Shown piece by piece: positions 1 to 10,401 of a DNA stretch of 10,889 nucleotides. The first letter of the stretch is position 1. The number at the start of each line of letters is the position of its first letter. Position numbers and translations under genes: made by a program. Below the pieces are notes generated by a model that had not been told where the DNA came from, did not search any database, and worked only from the letters and a program-made list of their open reading frames with translations. This stretch comes from Gammaproteobacteria bacterium (GTDB taxonomy: Bacteria > Pseudomonadota > Gammaproteobacteria > Granulosicoccales > Granulosicoccaceae). Location: positions 1 to 10,889 of the forward strand of contig JAHQVR010000032.1 of the NCBI GenBank assembly GCA_019634245.1, given 5' to 3'.

Positions 1-258
1 GAAAAAGTCATTGCTGTGGAGTATGCATTCTGCGAAAAGCACCGCCTGTTGTTTTTCCAAACAGGCTTTGATCCTGAGTTCAAATCTCTGAGTCCAGGCC
101 ATGTATTAATGAGTCGCATGATCACTGATGCCATTGATCAGGGTGTGCATGAGATAGACCTATTAAAAGGTGACTACCCGTATAAAGCCAACTACGCCTC
201 GACGACACGCGAGTCGAGCGTCATTCACTACCTAAAAGTCAGTGGATTAGTGCGTTAA
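1..258 (+). CDS. GNAT-type acyltransferase, C-terminal fragment (BioF2/CelD-like)
   Basis: The reading frame is open from base 1 (Glu-Lys-Val-Ile-Ala-Val...) to a TAA at 256-258, so this is the last ~85 codons of a gene that begins outside the window; the GTG at 16 is probably internal. The tail contains a segment reading Ile-Asp-Leu-Leu-Lys-Gly-Asp-Tyr-Pro-Tyr-Lys, preceded by a Gly-Phe-Asp-Pro-Glu-Phe stretch and a helix with Gly-His-Val-Leu. This arrangement is typical of the end of Acetyltransf_6 (BioF2/CelD-like) GNAT proteins, where 'D-L/F-x-x-G-x-x-x-Y-K' closes the acyl-CoA fold. Members transfer acyl groups in envelope or polysaccharide metabolism, but the substrate cannot be read from this fragment. 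The stop is shared, head-on, with the gene on the other strand. The family call is fairly secure and the specific function is unknown. Confidence 0.7.
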   Translation, partial: EKVIAVEYAFCEKHRLLFFQTGFDPEFKSLSPGHVLMSRMITDAIDQGVHEIDLLKGDYPYKANYASTTRESSVIHYLKVSGLVR

Positions 259-1148
259 TGCAGCAGCGCAAATAGTTTTCGCCGGTAGACACCCACGATT
301 GGATCGTCGCCCATGATATTGAACAGTGCTAATAGCTTTTCACGGGGCGCACCCTCATTGTAGTTGGGATCTTTCTGCACCAACTTAAGTAAATGATCCA
401 TCGCACTCTGCATATCACCGCCCAGAGCGGTAGCGATAGCCAACTTGTAGCGCGCTTCACTATTATCCGGGTTGCTCTCACATTCTTGTTGCAATGCCTG
501 TGGGTCGAGCGTTTCCCCTGCAGCTTCTCGGGCGAGCTCAATCGTACCGGTTAAGCGCAGAGCGGCATTGCTCGATTGCTCCTCTTCGGGAAGAGCAGAC
601 ACACAGCTGGATGCTGTTTCCAGATCCCCAAGGCTCACACACACCTGGCCCAGTGCCAGTAACACGTCTTTATCACTGGGATCTTCGGCCTGCAATTGCT
701 GGAGTATCTGACGAGCCTGCTCCAGCTCACCTTGCTCAGCCAGTTGCATGGCGGCTTGCAAACCGGGGTTGGTGGGCCCTTCGTCTTCGTCTTCTCCAGC
801 CGCTCCGGCGACGACGTGTTGATCGAGAAATTTGCGGACTTCGGCTTCGGGAAGCGCGCCCATGAATTCGTCCACCAATTGTCGATCCTTGAACAGTTTT
901 ACGGTGGGTAGGCTGCGAATACCGAGCTGTTGGGCGATTCCCGGGTGGGCCTCAGTATCGAGTTTGGCCAACACAAAAGCACCGTTGTACTCAACGGCGA
1001 GCTTTTCCAAGATGGGCATGAGCGATTTACAGGGACCGCACCAATCTGCCCAAAAATCAACCAATACCGGTTGTTGGTCCGACCCTTCGACCACAACTTG
1101 TACAAAATTGCTTTCATCGAGTTGAATAATATGAGGTGAGTCGGCCAT
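255..1148 (-). CDS. cnoX: Thioredoxin-TPR co-chaperone, CnoX/YbbN-like
   Basis: 297 aa. Residues ~5-112 form a thioredoxin fold with the intact active site Trp-Cys-Gly-Pro-Cys (Cys37, Cys40) and the cis-proline of the Leu-Pro-Thr motif (Pro81). An acidic Gly/Glu/Asp linker follows at ~113-125. The rest (~126-297) is alpha-helical with tetratricopeptide-like repeats rich in Ala, Leu and Gln, which is the YbbN/CnoX architecture. In E. coli the protein is a holdase that protects clients from oxidative aggregation and hands them to GroEL/ES or DnaK, and its thioredoxin site lacks the first cysteine. Here both cysteines are present, so disulfide reductase activity is plausible, as described for the Caulobacter protein. 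The ATG at 1148 is preceded by a GGAA-type ribosome site at ~8 nt. The 3' end overlaps the upstream acyltransferase stop by 4 nt in convergent orientation, leaving no room for a terminator between them. Confidence 0.88.
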   Translation of the reverse strand: MADSPHIIQLDESNFVQVVVEGSDQQPVLVDFWADWCGPCKSLMPILEKLAVEYNGAFVLAKLDTEAHPGIAQQLGIRSLPTVKLFKDRQLVDEFMGALPEAEVRKFLDQHVVAGAAGEDEDEGPTNPGLQAAMQLAEQGELEQARQILQQLQAEDPSDKDVLLALGQVCVSLGDLETASSCVSALPEEEQSSNAALRLTGTIELAREAAGETLDPQALQQECESNPDNSEARYKLAIATALGGDMQSAMDHLLKLVQKDPNYNEGAPREKLLALFNIMGDDPIVGVYRRKLFALLH

Positions 1149-1180
1149 CGAAATTTCCGTTAATTGATCTAATGATGAAT

Positions 1181-1209
1181 AGTGTGTCGGTTGCGCGAGG
1201 GACTTTCAA
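1181..1209 (-). promoter_or_regulatory. Candidate promoter for the cnoX-like gene
   Basis: Read on the minus strand, TTGAAA (1209-1204) is followed after 17 nt by CACACT (1186-1181), or after 19 nt by CACTAT (1184-1179), about 30-40 nt before the start codon. With the preceding C, the upstream hexamer reads CTTGAAA, which equals the consensus -35 of heat-shock sigma-32 promoters. The downstream element is not a good CCCCAT match, so a sigma-70 promoter is equally possible. This is a visual motif match only. Confidence 0.3.
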
Positions 1210-1318
1210 GGTGCCCCCGGAACTGAGTTGATGATAGCAGCGACTAAAACCGATGAATTGTGACAAGCTCGATGCGCTACACTTCGTTCGATAAAGGCAG
1301 CTCTCCACTGCCGTCTAG

Positions 1319-4245
<2,927 letters not shown>

Positions 4246-4284
4246 GAAAGCCCTAATTGTGACTGAACCGCATGCGTGCTTGTC

Positions 4285-4335
4285 ATGCAAACACCTAGAC
4301 GTTTTTCAGCGCAACGAGTAACATTACTGCGATAG
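4285..4335 (+). promoter_or_regulatory. Possible carAB leader peptide ORF (16 codons, Arg-rich)
   Basis: ATG at 4285 opens a short ORF reading MQTPRRFSAQRVTLLR and stopping at TAG 4333-4335; an in-frame GTG at 4276 would add three residues. Four of 16 codons are arginine (AGA, CGT, CGA, CGA), including a tandem pair and the final sense codon. The stop lies 11 nt before the left arm (4347) of a strong intrinsic terminator that precedes carA. Arginine is an end product of the pathway fed by carbamoyl phosphate, so an attenuation leader is an attractive reading. Against it, I see no Shine-Dalgarno sequence and no convincing promoter upstream. Speculative. Confidence 0.3.
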
Positions 4336-4346
4336 AAATAAAGTTG

Positions 4347-4385
4347 GGGAAAAGTGAGCTAACCACTGCTGCTTTTCCCTTTTTT
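4347..4385 (+). terminator. Intrinsic terminator or attenuator upstream of carA
   Basis: GGGAAAAG (4347-4354) pairs perfectly with CTTTTCCC (4372-4379) over a 17-nt loop, and six T residues follow (4380-4385). It may simply end the parE-hydrolase transcript. However, the T tract ends only 27 nt before the carA GTG and I see no promoter-like sequence in those 27 nt. carAB transcripts may therefore have to read through it, which would make it an attenuator. A smaller hairpin (CGC 4310-4312 plus AGTAA 4317-4321 with TTACT 4324-4328 plus GCG 4329-4331) sits just upstream. Confidence 0.8.
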
Positions 4386-4412
4386 ATGTGTGCCTGACCG
4401 GGATCGAAATTC

Positions 4413-5543
4413 GTGCCTCAGCCTGCGCTTTTAGTACTTGCCGATGGACATCGCTTTCATGGTACGTCAATCGGTGTTGACGGTACCAGTGTTGGAGAAG
4501 TGGTCTTTAACACCGCCATGACTGGCTACCAAGAAATTCTCACCGATCCCTCCTACGCCGACCAAATTGTGACCCTGACGTATCCGCACATTGGCAATAC
4601 GGGCACCAACCCAGAAGATGTCGAAGCGGCCAGTATTTATTGTAAGGGCCTAGTAGTTCGGGATGTTCCCAATCGTCATTCCAATTTTCGCAGTGATTCA
4701 TCGCTTAGAGAGTATTTAACCGAAAATGCCATCGTCGCCATCAGTGATGTTGATACTCGAGCGCTGACTAGACACCTACGAGATGCAGGTGCCCAGGCTG
4801 GCTGTATCATTGCCGGCGAAGCGGTTACCGATGCGGACGCCGCTGCAGAACGTGCACTGAGCATCGCGCAAGAGTTTCCAGGTTTGGCAGGCAGCGATTT
4901 GGCCAAAAAGGTAACCACCTCAGAAACCTACACTTGGGAGTTACCCACCTGGTCGCTCAATGAAAACTCTGCACCTGAGTTTAAATTCCATGTGGTGGCC
5001 ATGGACTTTGGCGTTAAGCACAACATTTTGCGCATGCTCGTGGACAGAGGTTGCAAAGTCACTGTGGTTCCCGCGACCACAAACGCCACCGATATCCTGG
5101 CCTTGAAGCCCGATGGTGTGTTCTTATCGAATGGTCCTGGCGACCCAGAGCCTTGCACCTATGCGATAGAGTGCATTCAAGCCTTGCTGGCTGAAAAACT
5201 GCCCACCTTTGGCATTTGTTTAGGTCATCAATTGCTGGGTTTGGCCTCGGGCGCCAGCACCGTAAAAATGAAATTTGGCCATCACGGTGCTAACCATCCC
5301 GTGCTGGATATCGCTACCGGACAGGTGATGATCAGCAGTCAAAACCATGGTTTTGCGGTGGATGCGGACTCTCTGAACAATTCATTGGCGATCACACACG
5401 TATCGCTGTTTGATAATTCGCTACAAGGTATTCGTCGCTTGGATGTTCCAGCGTTCGGATTTCAAGGTCACCCTGAAGCCAGCCCGGGGCCGCACGATCT
5501 GGCGAACCTATTTGATCAGTTTGTTGAACAGCTAGGACAATAA
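4413..5543 (+). CDS. carA: Carbamoyl-phosphate synthase small (glutaminase) subunit
   Basis: 376 aa. CarA hydrolyses glutamine and channels ammonia to CarB for carbamoyl phosphate synthesis, the shared precursor of arginine and pyrimidines, in the cytoplasm. The N-terminal CarA-specific domain (~1-190) carries the [21 protein letters not shown] motif. The C-terminal class I glutamine amidotransferase domain contains the full triad at the E. coli positions: Cys269 in FGICLGHQ, with His353 and Glu355 in [15 protein letters not shown] forms the oxyanion-strand loop. The GTG at 4413 is the first start after an in-frame TGA at 4395, gives the expected N-terminus, and has GGGA 9 nt upstream. The stop overlaps the carB start as TAATG. 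Regulation may involve the terminator directly upstream. Confidence 0.98.
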   Translation: MPQPALLVLADGHRFHGTSIGVDGTSVGEVVFNTAMTGYQEILTDPSYADQIVTLTYPHIGNTGTNPEDVEAASIYCKGLVVRDVPNRHSNFRSDSSLREYLTENAIVAISDVDTRALTRHLRDAGAQAGCIIAGEAVTDADAAAERALSIAQEFPGLAGSDLAKKVTTSETYTWELPTWSLNENSAPEFKFHVVAMDFGVKHNILRMLVDRGCKVTVVPATTNATDILALKPDGVFLSNGPGDPEPCTYAIECIQALLAEKLPTFGICLGHQLLGLASGASTVKMKFGHHGANHPVLDIATGQVMISSQNHGFAVDADSLNNSLAITHVSLFDNSLQGIRRLDVPAFGFQGHPEASPGPHDLANLFDQFVEQLGQ

Positions 5544-8500
5544 TGCCAAAACGCACTGACATAAATTGCATTCTGATTATTGGGGCTGGCCCGATAGTCA
5601 TTGGCCAAGCCTGTGAGTTTGATTATTCCGGTGCCCAAGCGTGTAAAGCGCTGAAGGAGGAGGGCTATCGGGTCGTGCTGGTGAACTCCAATCCAGCAAC
5701 CATCATGACCGATCCAGCCATGGCGGATCAGATCTATATCGAACCGATTGATTGGCGAGTGGTGGCCAATATTATCGAACGTGAAAAGCCCGATGCGCTA
5801 CTGCCGACCATGGGCGGTCAAACAGCGTTGAATTGCGCATTGGATTTGGATAGAGAAGGCGTGCTGGACAAATTCGGGGTCGAAATGATCGGTGCGAAAC
5901 CGCAGGCGATCGACCTGGCTGAGGATCGCGATAAATTTAAGCAAGCCATGACCGAGATTGGGCTGGATACGCCCAAAGCCGAAATTGCGCATACGCTGGC
6001 AGAGGCGCAGGAAGGTGTGAAAAACATCGGGTTTCCTTGCATCATCCGACCTTCGTTCACCATGGGTGGTAGTGGTGGAGGCATTGCCTACAACATCGAA
6101 GACTTCAACAGCATCGTCAGTCGAGGATTGGATTTATCGCGCACTACCGAAGTCTTGCTCGAAGAATCGGTGCTGGGTTGGAAAGAGTACGAAATGGAAG
6201 TGGTACGTGATCGGGCAGATAACGTCATTATCGTGTGCTCGATTGAAAACCTCGATCCGATGGGTATTCACACGGGCGATTCAATCACCGTGGCACCTTC
6301 TCAAACGTTAACTGATAAGGAATATCAGATCATGAGAAATGCATCGATAGCCGTTCTTAGAAAAATCGGTGTGGATACGGGCGGATCGAATGTTCAGTTT
6401 GCGATTAATCCGAAAAATGGCGCGATGATCATTATTGAGATGAATCCTCGTGTGTCTCGTTCTTCTGCATTGGCGTCCAAAGCAACCGGATTTCCTATCG
6501 CCCGCGTAGCGGCCAAATTAGCGGTTGGCTACACACTCAATGAATTGCGAAACGAGATAACCGGTGGCCAAACCCCCGCATCATTTGAACCCAGCATTGA
6601 CTACGTCGTCACCAAAGTTCCACGCTTTACGTTTGAAAAGTTCCCTACCGCCGATAGCCGGCTTACCACGCAAATGAAATCGGTCGGTGAAGTGATGGCG
6701 ATCGGCCGTACCTTCAAAGAATCATTCCAAAAAGCGCTGCGTGGGCTCGAAATCGGTGTTGCTGGTTTGGATGAAGTGCTGGATACCGATGAACTAGACG
6801 ACACCGATATCGTGTTGGAAAGAGAACTCCGCGAGGCTCGTGACCGGCGTTTGTGGTTTATTGGCGATGCATTCAGGGCTGGCTGGAGCTTCGATCAAGT
6901 GCAATCAGCAACCTCCATTGACCCTTGGTTCTTGGCTCAGATTGAGGAACTGATCATTCAGGAATCCAGTGTGCGCGGTCGCACGGTAGATTCCGTAAAC
7001 GAATTAGAAATGCGTCAACTCAAGCGCAATGGTTTTGCCGATGCTCGCTTAGCGACATTGTTAGATACCAGTGAAGATATGGTACGCAAGCATCGTCACA
7101 CTCTAGGGGTTCGCCCGGTGTTTAAGCGGGTGGATTCTTGTGCGGCTGAATTTGCCACCAATACGGCCTATATGTATTCCACTTACGAACAAGTGTGTGA
7201 GTCGGAGGCCACCGATCGTCGGAAGATAATGGTCCTAGGTGGTGGGCCAAACCGGGTGGGCCAAGGGATCGAATTTGACTATTGTTGTGTCCATGCCGCG
7301 TTGGCATTGCGCGATGCCGGATTCGAAACCATTATGGTCAACTGTAATCCGGAAACGGTATCAACCGATTTCGATACGTCCGATAGATTATATTTTGAAC
7401 CCTTAACGCTGGAAGATGTACTGGCCATCATCGACACTGAACAACCTGAAGGTGTCATTGTTCAATACGGCGGCCAAACACCGCTTAAATTATCTCGTGA
7501 TCTTCTGGCCGCAGGTGCCCCCATCATTGGCACATCTCCCGAGTCGATCGATTTGGCTGAGGACCGTGAGCGCTTTCAGCAGTTAATAACCGATTTGAAT
7601 CTTAAACAGCCGCCGAATCGGACCGCACGAACGCCCGATGAAGCGGTAGAGCTTGCGAAAGAAATCGGTTACCCGTTAGTGGTTAGGCCAAGCTACGTCC
7701 TCGGCGGCCGTGCCATGGAAATAGTGCAGGAAGAGGCAGATCTGAAGCGTTACATGAAAGAAGCGGTGAGCGTGTCTAACGATTCACCGGTATTGCTCGA
7801 CCGGTTTTTAAATGATGCTGTTGAAGTCGATGTGGATGCAATATGTGACGGTGAACGGGTGGTCATAGGCGGTGTGATGGAGCATATTGAAGAAGCTGGC
7901 ATTCACTCAGGAGACTCCGCCTGTTCGCTGCCTCCATTTTCATTGCCAGATTCGGTCATTCAAGAACTTTCGTCTCAAATGGAAGCGCTGGCAAGAGGGT
8001 TGAACGTCATCGGTTTGGTTAATACTCAGTTTGCGATCCAAAACGACACCATCTACGTCCTTGAAGTAAACCCTAGAGCGTCTCGAACCGTTCCGTTTGT
8101 GTCGAAAGCCACCGGTGTTCAGCTGGCGAAAGTGGCTGCGTTATGTATGGCTGGCATTTCATTGAAACAGCAGGGAATCAGCGAGGTTCCGCGGCCGAGT
8201 TTTTACAGTGTTAAAGAATCTGTATTTCCGTTTGCCAAATTTCCCGGTGTTGATCCGTTGCTGGGGCCAGAAATGAAATCTACCGGTGAGGTCATGGGGT
8301 CGGGCAAAACCTTTGGTGAAGCGTTCTACAAGGCCACTCTTGGAGCTTCGGTTCGGTTGCCCGATTCTGGCCGTGCTTTTTTAAGTGTTCGGGATCAGGA
8401 TAAAGCCGGTATTGTGGATGTCGCTGAGAAGTTGCACCAGGCCGGGTTCGAACTAGTAGCCACAGGTGGTACGCAAGCAGCAATCGTTGCTGCCAATCTA

Positions 8501-8764
8501 CCGTGTGAACGGGTCAATAAGATGCAGCAGGGTCAGCCACATATTCTTGATCAAATTAAAAATGATTCGGTAGATTTAATTGTTAATACGACCCATGGCC
8601 GTCAAGCTATTCTGGATTCGTACTATATTCGTCAAGAGGCTTTGGGTAGAAAGATCCCTTACACCACCACGCTATCAGGTGCGAGTGCTATCTGTGCAGC
8701 GTTAAACCGATCGGCCGCCGGACCGGTGTATCGATTGAGCGACATACATAGGAAGACGGCATGA
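5543..8764 (+). CDS. carB: Carbamoyl-phosphate synthase large subunit
   Basis: 1073 aa, the same length as E. coli CarB. It makes carbamoyl phosphate from bicarbonate, CarA-derived ammonia and two ATP. Two homologous halves are visible. The first (carboxyphosphate) half starts with [11 protein letters not shown] and has metal ligands Glu299 and Asn301. The second (carbamoyl phosphate) half starts near residue 562 with [12 protein letters not shown] and has Glu841 and Asn843. Residues ~403-553 are the oligomerisation region. The C-terminal MGS-like allosteric domain (~934-1073) keeps the effector-site residues known from E. coli at identical positions: Lys954, Thr974, Thr977, Lys993 and Asn1015. 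UMP/IMP and ornithine control is therefore probably retained. The ATG overlaps the carA TAA and the TGA overlaps the greA ATG, so all three genes are likely coupled. Confidence 0.98.
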   Translation: MPKRTDINCILIIGAGPIVIGQACEFDYSGAQACKALKEEGYRVVLVNSNPATIMTDPAMADQIYIEPIDWRVVANIIEREKPDALLPTMGGQTALNCALDLDREGVLDKFGVEMIGAKPQAIDLAEDRDKFKQAMTEIGLDTPKAEIAHTLAEAQEGVKNIGFPCIIRPSFTMGGSGGGIAYNIEDFNSIVSRGLDLSRTTEVLLEESVLGWKEYEMEVVRDRADNVIIVCSIENLDPMGIHTGDSITVAPSQTLTDKEYQIMRNASIAVLRKIGVDTGGSNVQFAINPKNGAMIIIEMNPRVSRSSALASKATGFPIARVAAKLAVGYTLNELRNEITGGQTPASFEPSIDYVVTKVPRFTFEKFPTADSRLTTQMKSVGEVMAIGRTFKESFQKALRGLEIGVAGLDEVLDTDELDDTDIVLERELREARDRRLWFIGDAFRAGWSFDQVQSATSIDPWFLAQIEELIIQESSVRGRTVDSVNELEMRQLKRNGFADARLATLLDTSEDMVRKHRHTLGVRPVFKRVDSCAAEFATNTAYMYSTYEQVCESEATDRRKIMVLGGGPNRVGQGIEFDYCCVHAALALRDAGFETIMVNCNPETVSTDFDTSDRLYFEPLTLEDVLAIIDTEQPEGVIVQYGGQTPLKLSRDLLAAGAPIIGTSPESIDLAEDRERFQQLITDLNLKQPPNRTARTPDEAVELAKEIGYPLVVRPSYVLGGRAMEIVQEEADLKRYMKEAVSVSNDSPVLLDRFLNDAVEVDVDAICDGERVVIGGVMEHIEEAGIHSGDSACSLPPFSLPDSVIQELSSQMEALARGLNVIGLVNTQFAIQNDTIYVLEVNPRASRTVPFVSKATGVQLAKVAALCMAGISLKQQGISEVPRPSFYSVKESVFPFAKFPGVDPLLGPEMKSTGEVMGSGKTFGEAFYKATLGASVRLPDSGRAFLSVRDQDKAGIVDVAEKLHQAGFELVATGGTQAAIVAANLPCERVNKMQQGQPHILDQIKNDSVDLIVNTTHGRQAILDSYYIRQEALGRKIPYTTTLSGASAICAALNRSAAGPVYRLSDIHRKTA

Positions 8765-9237
8765 ACAAGGTTCCGCTAACGGTCAGCGGTGAGCAGCGGC
8801 TTCGAGAGGAGCTGCTCGATCTGAAACAGGTACAGCGTCCGAAAGTTATTCAGGCTATCGCTGATGCGCGGGAGCATGGCGATTTAAAAGAGAATGCCGA
8901 ATACCACGCTGCGCGGGAGCAACAGAGCTTCATTGAAGGCAGAATTAAGGAGATTGAAGGTAAATTAGGGAACGCCCAGGTCATCGATGTCACAAAGATG
9001 CAAGCCACTGGCAAAGTGATCTTTGGCTCAACCGTGCGTTTGCTCGATCTGGAGACAGAAAAAGAAATCACCTACCAAATCGTGGGTGACGATGAGGCAG
9101 ATATTAAGGAAAATCGTATATCTTTTAGCTCACCTGTGGCTAAAGCCTTGATCGGGAAATTTGAAGAAGACGAAGTAAGCGTGCAGACACCCAGCGGCAT
9201 TCGCGATTACGAAATCTTAAAAGTGGAATATATTTAA
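8761..9237 (+). CDS. greA: Transcription elongation factor GreA
   Basis: 158 aa, the standard length. GreA enters the secondary channel of RNA polymerase and stimulates cleavage of the extruded 3' RNA in backtracked complexes. Residues ~1-75 form the antiparallel coiled coil, with the acidic tip motif GDLKENAEY carrying Asp41 and Glu44, which coordinate the cleavage Mg2+. Residues ~80-158 are the FKBP-like C-terminal domain, with GDDEAD and [10 protein letters not shown] motifs and a KVEYI end. The ATG overlaps the carB stop (ATGA), reproducing the carAB-greA linkage common in pseudomonads and other gammaproteobacteria. The usual downstream partner there (a yhbY-type gene) is absent. I see no clear terminator after the TAA. 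Confidence 0.98.
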   Translation: MNKVPLTVSGEQRLREELLDLKQVQRPKVIQAIADAREHGDLKENAEYHAAREQQSFIEGRIKEIEGKLGNAQVIDVTKMQATGKVIFGSTVRLLDLETEKEITYQIVGDDEADIKENRISFSSPVAKALIGKFEEDEVSVQTPSGIRDYEILKVEYI

Positions 9238-9367
9238 CACTCGCTCCACTGACCTAATTCGCTGCAGCTCGTTCTTACCCATCGGTCATACTGCAATTCG
9301 GATTTAGCTCACAAAACCACACGGTTAAGGGCTGTCTCAGGTCACATCATAAGAGCTACCGTTGCTT

Positions 9368-9476
9368 CGACCCTGTCCTGACTGGCCTTTAGCCTGGTTT
9401 GGTTGATTACAAACTGACCAAGACTTGTTTTAGTGTGACGAACCCTGTCTTCACTGTGGCACAATATGGTTGATTA
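9368..9476. repeat. Degenerate duplication upstream of the mepK-like gene
   Basis: Two modules recur in the same order. CCCTGTCCTGACTG (9371-9384) resembles CCCTGTCTTCACTG (9443-9456) at 12 of 14 positions. TGGTTGATTA occurs exactly twice (9400-9409 and 9467-9476). The copies lie about 67-72 bp apart, with slightly different inner spacing. This could be a decayed tandem duplication or paired regulator sites. The rest of the 289-bp gap (9238-9526) shows only a small AACC-ACAC-GGTT hairpin near 9315 and no promoter I would defend. Confidence 0.45.
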
Positions 9477-9526
9477 TTGACGCCTTTGTGCGAAGACCAC
9501 CAGACAGCTAGGAATTTCAGATATCA

Positions 9527-10189
9527 GTGAAGATGATAGACACTAACGAATCCCGTCGTTCTTTTTTAAATCATACACTTAAGGCATCTGCCAGTGTCGC
9601 GCTGCTCTCCAATGCAGGATCGGTGTTGGCAGCATCGAAATCGTCTGCAGAAGTCCTTACGGACGGCGAGTGGCAGGCCGTTCCAGAAGAGAATTTAGCC
9701 GCTCAATCGAACGTCACAAAATCAGAGGTTGCAGAGCCCAGTCGACGGCTCCGGTTGATTAACGCACACACTTGGGAAAAGCTGGATTTAGTGTATTGGG
9801 CTGAAGGTCAGTACCTGCAAGCCAGTGTAGATCAATTGAATCATTTGATGCGCGACCATCGTGCCGAAGTCAGATTTGATATGGATCTGCCCCTCTTTGA
9901 TTATTTACACGCGCTTTATAAAGAACTTGGCACTGAGGAACGGGTGCATATTTTATCCGGTTATAGAACCCCGGCAACCAATGCCAAGCTACGCAAGCGT
10001 AGTAAAGGCGTGGCGAAGAACAGTTTGCATATGGAGGGAAGAGCTCTGGATATCAACATACCCACCATCAAGGCATCGCGTATTCGAGATGCCGCTTTAA
10101 ATTTACAACGTGGGGGTGTTGGATACTATGCCAGAGCGGGCTTTGTGCACATCGACACAGGTAATTTCCGGTCCTGGAACCGAGCCTGA
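9527..10189 (+). CDS. mepK: Tat-exported murein endopeptidase, YcbK/MepK family (M15/DUF882)
   Basis: 220 aa. The N-terminus has a twin-arginine motif (Ser-Arg10-Arg11-Ser-Phe-Leu) followed by a hydrophobic stretch and an Ala-x-Ala-like region near residues 33-36, so Tat export to the periplasm is expected. A polar linker (~40-70) leads to the DUF882/peptidase M15 domain. SGYRTPATNAKLR is followed by the zinc-binding signature His168-x6-Asp175 (SLHMEGRALDI) and His208-x-Asp210 (GFVHIDTG). This matches E. coli YcbK/MepK, which cuts meso-DAP to meso-DAP (3-3) crosslinks in peptidoglycan. GTG 9527 has AGGAA about 12 nt upstream; ATG 9533 is an alternative start that keeps the Tat motif. It seems monocistronic, with 289 bp before it and repeats after it. 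The substrate is inferred from the family. Confidence 0.9.
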   Translation: MKMIDTNESRRSFLNHTLKASASVALLSNAGSVLAASKSSAEVLTDGEWQAVPEENLAAQSNVTKSEVAEPSRRLRLINAHTWEKLDLVYWAEGQYLQASVDQLNHLMRDHRAEVRFDMDLPLFDYLHALYKELGTEERVHILSGYRTPATNAKLRKRSKGVAKNSLHMEGRALDINIPTIKASRIRDAALNLQRGGVGYYARAGFVHIDTGNFRSWNRA

Positions 10190-10226
10190 GAATTTAGTTT
10201 TTAGCACACCGTCCACCTCCCACCGC

Positions 10227-10254
10227 ACGTAGCACATAGCAAGCAGCATGTAGC
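10227..10254. repeat. Four degenerate tandem heptamers
   Basis: ACGTAGC, ACATAGC, AAGCAGC and ATGTAGC follow each other without gaps (10227-10233, 10234-10240, 10241-10247, 10248-10254). Each fits A-N-N-Y-AGC. The last copy runs into the first octamer of the next array. The heptamer period differs from the octamer array, so this is a separate but adjoining repeat. Confidence 0.6.
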
Positions 10255-10401
10255 TCGAAGGCACGAAGGCACGAAGGCACGAAGGCACGAAGGCTCGAAA
10301 GCTCGAAAGCTCGAAAGCTCGAAAGCTCGAAAGCTCGAAAGCTCGAAAGCTCGAAAGCTCGAAAGCTCGAAAGCTCGAAAGCTCGAAAGCTCGAAAGCTC
10401 G
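10253..10401. repeat. Octamer tandem repeat array, 18.6 copies
   Basis: The array reads one GCTCGAAG (10253-10260), four GCACGAAG (10261-10292), thirteen exact GCTCGAAA (10293-10396) and a partial GCTCG (10397-10401). It begins 63 nt after the mepK-like stop. The long homogeneous block suggests recent expansion by slipped-strand mispairing from a mixed ancestral array. Long open frames on the minus strand (Arg-Ala-Phe-Glu-Leu-Ser-Ser-Phe repeats) come only from the 24-nt frame periodicity of the repeat and are not genes. Each unit contains TCGA and, across junctions, AGCT, so only weak 4-bp hairpins can form. Copy number in the true genome may differ from this assembly. Confidence 0.97.

Noticed and set aside
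494..865. Plus-strand open frames opposite the cnoX-like gene
   Set aside because: They are antisense shadows of a gene with a clear thioredoxin and TPR architecture; no homology-like motifs or ribosome sites.
1255..1283. Possible parE promoter with TACACT at 1278-1283
   Set aside because: The nearest -35-like TTGTGA (1258-1263) leaves only a 14-nt spacer, and the correctly spaced hexamer GAATTG is a poor match.
4272..4298. Eight-codon ORF from ATG 4272 (Met-Arg-Ala-Cys-His-Ala-Asn-Thr) upstream of carA
   Set aside because: Too short and lacks a ribosome site; the overlapping 16-codon ORF has a more informative position and composition.
9314..9326. Small AACC-ACAC-GGTT hairpin after greA as a terminator
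   Set aside because: Only 4 bp of stem and no following T tract.
10253..10401. CRISPR array interpretation of the octamer repeats
   Set aside because: Units are 8 bp with no unique spacers and no cas genes nearby; it is a simple tandem repeat.
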